Assembly: GCA_900753295.1 (NCBI GenBank)
Contig: CAADYQ010000097.1
Location: forward strand, 1 to 7,389
Reading direction: 5' to 3'
Source of the DNA: Clostridia bacterium
GTDB lineage: Bacteria > Bacillota > Clostridia > Oscillospirales > CAG-272
DNA length: 7,389 bases
The notes below the pieces were generated by a model that did not search any database, was not told the origin of the DNA, and was given only the letters and a program-made list of their open reading frames with translations. A program made the position numbers and the translations under genes. This document shows, piece by piece, positions 5,206 to 7,389 of the stretch (the first letter of the stretch is position 1; the number at the start of each line of letters is the position of its first letter).

Positions 5206-6573
5206 ATGGCATATTACGACGATATGTGTGAGGTTTGGGAGCTGGTACGCGAGTCATTTCACGACAAGCTGTCAAGCGAAACTATAAATCTGTGGTTCGG
5301 TACGCTGCGCATAGTCTCATTTAAGGGACGCGAGCTTACCATGTCTATAAAGTCACCCTTCAAATACGATATAATCAAAGAAAAATATCTCGGCGAGATC
5401 AAGGCGCGCTTTTCAAAAATGCTCGGCTTTGATATCGATATCGTTCTCCTGCTTGAGGATCGAGACGACGAGCTGATAGCACAAAGCGAAAAGCCCGCCG
5501 AGGAGAAGACCGTCGGCGCGCTCGGTTCGACCATGCCGCCGTACAATTTCGAATACACCTTCGACAATTTCATAGTCGGAAATTCAAATAAATTCGCCCA
5601 CGCGGCGGCAACGGCGGTCGCGGCGGCGCCCGCAATGAACTACAACCCGCTTTTCATTTACGGTCCGTCCGGACTCGGCAAGACTCACCTTCTTTACGCC
5701 ATCACGAACGAGGTGAAAAAGAAAAAGCGGGATGCCGAGATCATATACATAAAGGGCGAGGATTTCACAAATCAGCTCATTGAGGCGCTCGCGCGGCAAA
5801 AAACCGCCGAATTCCGCAACAAATACCGCTCATGCGATATGCTGCTGATAGACGATATCCAGTTCATCGCCGGCAAGGTATCAACGCAGGAGGAATTTTT
5901 CCACACCTTCAACGCGCTATATGAGGAGCATAAGCAGATAATCCTGACCTCCGACCGTCCACCGCGCGAGATAAAAACGCTTGAGGACCGACTCAAGACC
6001 CGCTTTGAGTGGGGTCTTTTGGCGGATATACAGCCGCCGGACCTTGAACTGCGCATCGCCATCATCAAAAAGAAGGCGGAGCAGGTCAATGTGGTGATAC
6101 CGGACGAGGTTTTGGGCTTTCTTGCCGAAAATCTGCGTTCGAACATCCGTCAGATAGAGGGAGCGATAAAAAAGCTCGGCGCGCTTGCGTTCATTTCGGG
6201 GCGCGAGATATCTATGGAGCTGGCGCGCGGGTGCATCTCCGAGCTGCTCGGCGGCGAGGAGCCGGTGAGCGTAACGGTGGATAAGATATTCGCCGCCGTT
6301 TACCGCAGGTACGGTATATCCAAAGAGGAGCTGCTCGGCACGCGCCGCACGCGCGAGATAGCCCAGGCGCGGCACATTTCGATATATCTTATCCGAAAGG
6401 TCACCGAAATGTCGTTGCCGAACATCGGAAAGATATTCGGACGCGACCATACTACCGTAATGTCGTCGTGCGAGGCGGTCGAAAAGCGCCTGCGCACCGA
6501 TGCGGAGCTTGTGATGAACATCAACGCGATGATAAAAGAGGTCTCGGGCGACACATCAAAGGTCGGCGGGTGA
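5206..6573 (+). CDS. dnaA: Chromosomal replication initiator protein DnaA
   Basis: The 455-residue AAA+ initiator that binds DnaA boxes, forms a filament on oriC and opens the DNA. Domain I spans about 1-80; the linker is short (about 81-110). The AAA+ domain has Walker A GPSGLGKT (153-160), Walker B LLIDDIQF (213-220), sensor I LTSDRPP (247-253), the box VII arginine in LKTRFEWGL (Arg266) and sensor II RQIEGAI (Arg315). Domain IV has Arg381 (E. coli Arg399), ARH (388-390, usually xRQ) and the recognition motif RDHTTV (413-418). Compared with the usual FGGRDHTTV, this protein has FGRDHTTV, one residue shorter in the turn of the helix-turn-helix. The start has AGAGG 6 nt upstream. No dnaN follows within the 816 bp downstream, unlike most Bacillota; oriC-like sequence begins directly after the stop. 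Confidence 0.98.
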   Translation: MAYYDDMCEVWELVRESFHDKLSSETINLWFGTLRIVSFKGRELTMSIKSPFKYDIIKEKYLGEIKARFSKMLGFDIDIVLLLEDRDDELIAQSEKPAEEKTVGALGSTMPPYNFEYTFDNFIVGNSNKFAHAAATAVAAAPAMNYNPLFIYGPSGLGKTHLLYAITNEVKKKKRDAEIIYIKGEDFTNQLIEALARQKTAEFRNKYRSCDMLLIDDIQFIAGKVSTQEEFFHTFNALYEEHKQIILTSDRPPREIKTLEDRLKTRFEWGLLADIQPPDLELRIAIIKKKAEQVNVVIPDEVLGFLAENLRSNIRQIEGAIKKLGALAFISGREISMELARGCISELLGGEEPVSVTVDKIFAAVYRRYGISKEELLGTRRTREIAQARHISIYLIRKVTEMSLPNIGKIFGRDHTTVMSSCEAVEKRLRTDAELVMNINAMIKEVSGDTSKVGG

Positions 6574-6582
6574 GCGGATCTT

Positions 6583-6603
6583 CCGTTTTGAGTAGCAAAA
6601 CGG
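6583..6603 (+). terminator. Hairpin after dnaA, possible terminator
   Basis: CCGTTTTG (6583-6590) and CAAAACGG (6596-6603) pair perfectly over 8 bp around AGTAG, starting 10 bp after the dnaA stop. Only three T follow, so termination may be weak. The CAAAACGG arm is also the first copy of the repeat array that follows, so the hairpin may belong to the origin rather than to termination. Confidence 0.4.
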
Positions 6604-6655
6604 TTTGCACTGCAAAACGGTTTGCACTGCAAAACGGTTTCGCAGTGCGAAACGG
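6595..6655. repeat. 17-bp iteron-like direct repeats with palindromes
   Basis: GCAAAACGGTTTGCACT occurs twice in tandem (6595-6611, 6612-6628). A third copy keeps GCAAAACGGTTT (6629-6640) and then passes into the perfect palindrome GTTTCGCA-G-TGCGAAAC (6637-6653). TTTGCA-C-TGCAAA palindromes span the unit junctions. The core CAAAACGG recurs at 6782-6789 and inverted at 6583-6590. The array adjoins the inverted DnaA-box pair. Iterons are usual in plasmid origins; in a chromosomal origin they may bind an additional factor, but no such factor is identified. Confidence 0.85.
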
Positions 6656-6657
6656 CC

Positions 6658-6684
6658 TGTGGAAAAGTTTTTCGTTTTTCCACA
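6658..6684. promoter_or_regulatory. Inverted pair of perfect TTTTCCACA DnaA boxes
   Basis: TGTGGAAAA (6658-6666) and TTTTCCACA (6676-6684) face each other across 9 bp rich in T. They start 85 bp after the dnaA stop. The pair could also fold as a hairpin in RNA. DnaA binding is inferred from the recurrence of the same 9-mer in the region and its position next to dnaA. Confidence 0.7.
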
Positions 6685-6826
6685 CTGTATCAACAGGTTT
6701 TTCCCGATCTTTCCGCGCCGCGGTCGGGCTTAAGTCTCACCGAGTCTCACGCGAAAACCGCCGTATAGAGGGGAAAATACCCAAAACGGCATTTTACGAC
6801 AGCGCGCACGCGGATAATCAACAGAG

Positions 6827-6866
6827 TTTTCCACAGTTTCCCCAGGCCCTACGGCTATTACTACTG
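6827..6866 (+). promoter_or_regulatory. DnaA box plus DnaA-trio-like unwinding element
   Basis: The box TTTTCCACA (6827-6835) is followed by a 19-bp spacer containing GC-rich sequence and then CTA-TTA-CTA-CTG (6855-6866). On the complementary strand these read 3'-GAT-AAT-GAT-GAC-5', three consensus DnaA-trios ([G/A]A[T/A]) and one off-consensus triplet. AT-richer DNA with GGTTATT repeats follows to about 6897. This order defines the site where B. subtilis DnaA loads onto one strand and melts the origin. Assignment is by sequence pattern only. Confidence 0.65.
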
Positions 6867-7038
6867 GTTATTAGGTTATTCAGGTATTTCGGTTTATCGC
6901 GCGCGGAGAGAGCGCATGGGACTTTAAACACTGAAATGTCCACAACGTCTTGAAAAAGCTGTTGTAAAATTTGGCGCGCTTTAGTGTAAGCACTTCCAAA
7001 ACCGTAACGCGTCACTTTGTCTGATATGAGGAACTAAG

Positions 7039-7178
7039 GAAGATTTCCGCTGACGCGAAAATCTATTAATCTACCTCCTCATCCGACGCGCTACGCGCGC
7101 CACCTTCCCAGACATGGGAAGGCTTACAGATTCGCTTCTGCCGACAACCGAGGTGAAGACAACAAAGCAATTTTGTTT
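7039..7178 (-). repeat. Dispersed palindromic repeat, right inverted copy
   Basis: The inverted counterpart of 1-138. Shared features are the CCTTCCCA/TGGGAAGG hairpin with a 4-nt loop, the GCGC-rich stem with loop GTA instead of GGA, CGGATGAGGAGG, and a GATTT...AAATC hairpin. The last hairpin has a longer stem here than in the left copy and one mismatched pair, so structure is kept while bases change. With the left copy it brackets the whole gyrA-kinase-dnaA-oriC block in inverted orientation. Confidence 0.85.
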
Positions 7179-7188
7179 TTTATTCAAT

Positions 7189-7293
7189 CTTTAACCTTTA
7201 ACCTTTAACCTTTAACCTTTAACCTTTAACCTTTAACCTTTAACCTTTGTCCCTTAACTCCTAACCCTTAACCCTTAACCCTTAACCCTTAAC
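7189..7293. repeat. Heptamer tandem array, 15 units in register
   Basis: Eight copies of CTTTAAC (7189-7244) are followed by CTTTGTC, CCTTAAC, TCCTAAC and then four CCTTAAC units (7266-7293). All 15 units keep the 7-bp register over 105 bp, even across the variant units. The array begins 11 bp after the right palindromic repeat. It has no coding potential. Its function is unknown; slippage expansion is the simplest origin. Confidence 0.95.
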
Positions 7294-7389
7294 CGCTTAT
7301 TACACTGTTATCCCGTCTATCCCTGTTTACTGAAGGTTATTGCTTTCTCCCCGTCCGTTGATGGAAGCTCGGATAACGGTAGCCTTCCC
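7294..7389. other. Right end, no recognisable feature
   Basis: No ORF, RNA gene or clear promoter was seen here. The last nine bases, AGCCTTCCC, equal the start of the first hairpin of the palindromic repeat, so another copy may begin at the window edge, but the preceding bases do not match that repeat. dnaN does not begin before the window ends. Confidence 0.5.

Larger units (their letters stand above)
6574..6950. other. Predicted oriC region downstream of dnaA
   Basis: This gene-free stretch carries three perfect TTTTCCACA boxes, two of them as an inverted pair (6658-6666 and 6676-6684) and one at 6827-6835. Weaker sites are CGCGGATAA (6809-6817) and ATGTCCACA (6936-6944). There are also iteron-like repeats (6595-6655), a 10-bp spaced repeat of AGTCTCAC (6733 and 6743), a DnaA-trio-like element (6855-6866) and an AT-richer segment with GGTTATT repeats (6866-6897). 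A position directly after dnaA and the box, GC spacer, trio, AT-rich order match the basal unwinding system described for Bacillus subtilis. The right boundary is approximate. Confidence 0.8.

Noticed and set aside
5917..6450. Minus-strand ORF within dnaA
   Set aside because: Antisense shadow of the conserved AAA+ and DNA-binding domains.
6468..6953. Plus-strand ORF across the dnaA end and oriC
   Set aside because: Its translation is that of the repeats and DnaA boxes, and it overlaps dnaA in another frame without a ribosome binding site.
7189..7293. Telomere of a linear chromosome
   Set aside because: The array is internal, ends in unrelated sequence, and shows no terminal hairpin; the likeness to telomeric repeats is formal only.
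6574..7389. parS site or tRNA gene
   Set aside because: No TGTTTCACGTGAAACA-like sequence and no cloverleaf pattern was found by eye.

Overview
The window looks like the replication-origin neighbourhood of a Bacillota (Firmicutes) chromosome, probably class Clostridia and possibly an uncultured gut lineage of the Oscillospirales type. The reasons are purine-rich GGAGG ribosome binding sites, two consensus sigma-A promoters, a clostridial-type DnaA and GyrA, a TTTTCCACA form of the DnaA box, and high-copy-style palindromic intergenic repeats. The lineage is inferred from these features, not from a search.

Layout, left to right. Positions 1-390 hold no clear gene: a palindromic repeat (1-138), a strong minus-strand terminator (168-207) and a short ORF remnant that stops just before that terminator (217-294). 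On the minus strand follow a predicted lipoprotein gene (391-1269), a 12-bp tandem repeat (1311-1351), gyrA (1367-3928, GTG start) and a 1-phosphofructokinase/tagatose-6-phosphate-kinase-like PfkB gene (4000-5034). A short AT-rich divergent region carries a perfect sigma-A promoter for the kinase and a good one for dnaA, with a palindrome filling the space between their -35 boxes. dnaA runs on the plus strand (5206-6573). After it, 816 bp without a gene contain an oriC-like region: hairpins and 17-bp iteron-like repeats, three perfect TTTTCCACA boxes, and a DnaA box followed by CTA-TTA-CTA-CTG, the arrangement of a DnaA-trio unwinding element. Then come an inverted copy of the palindromic repeat (7039-7178) and an in-register array of 15 heptamers (7189-7293).

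The most notable signal is a second set of DnaA-box-like sequences inside the kinase ORF (4343-4404 and 4571-4603). They are spaced 10-12 bp apart, about one helical turn. One of the two groups coincides with a Pro/Gly/Lys-rich segment that the kinase family normally lacks. Together with the boxes downstream of dnaA this suggests a bipartite origin whose upstream half is written into a metabolic gene.

Gene order is unusual for Bacillota. The usual dnaA-dnaN-recF-gyrB-gyrA series and the usual rpmH upstream of dnaA are absent here. GyrA lacks both residues (Ser83 and Asp87 in E. coli numbering) that anchor quinolones, which predicts intrinsic low quinolone susceptibility.
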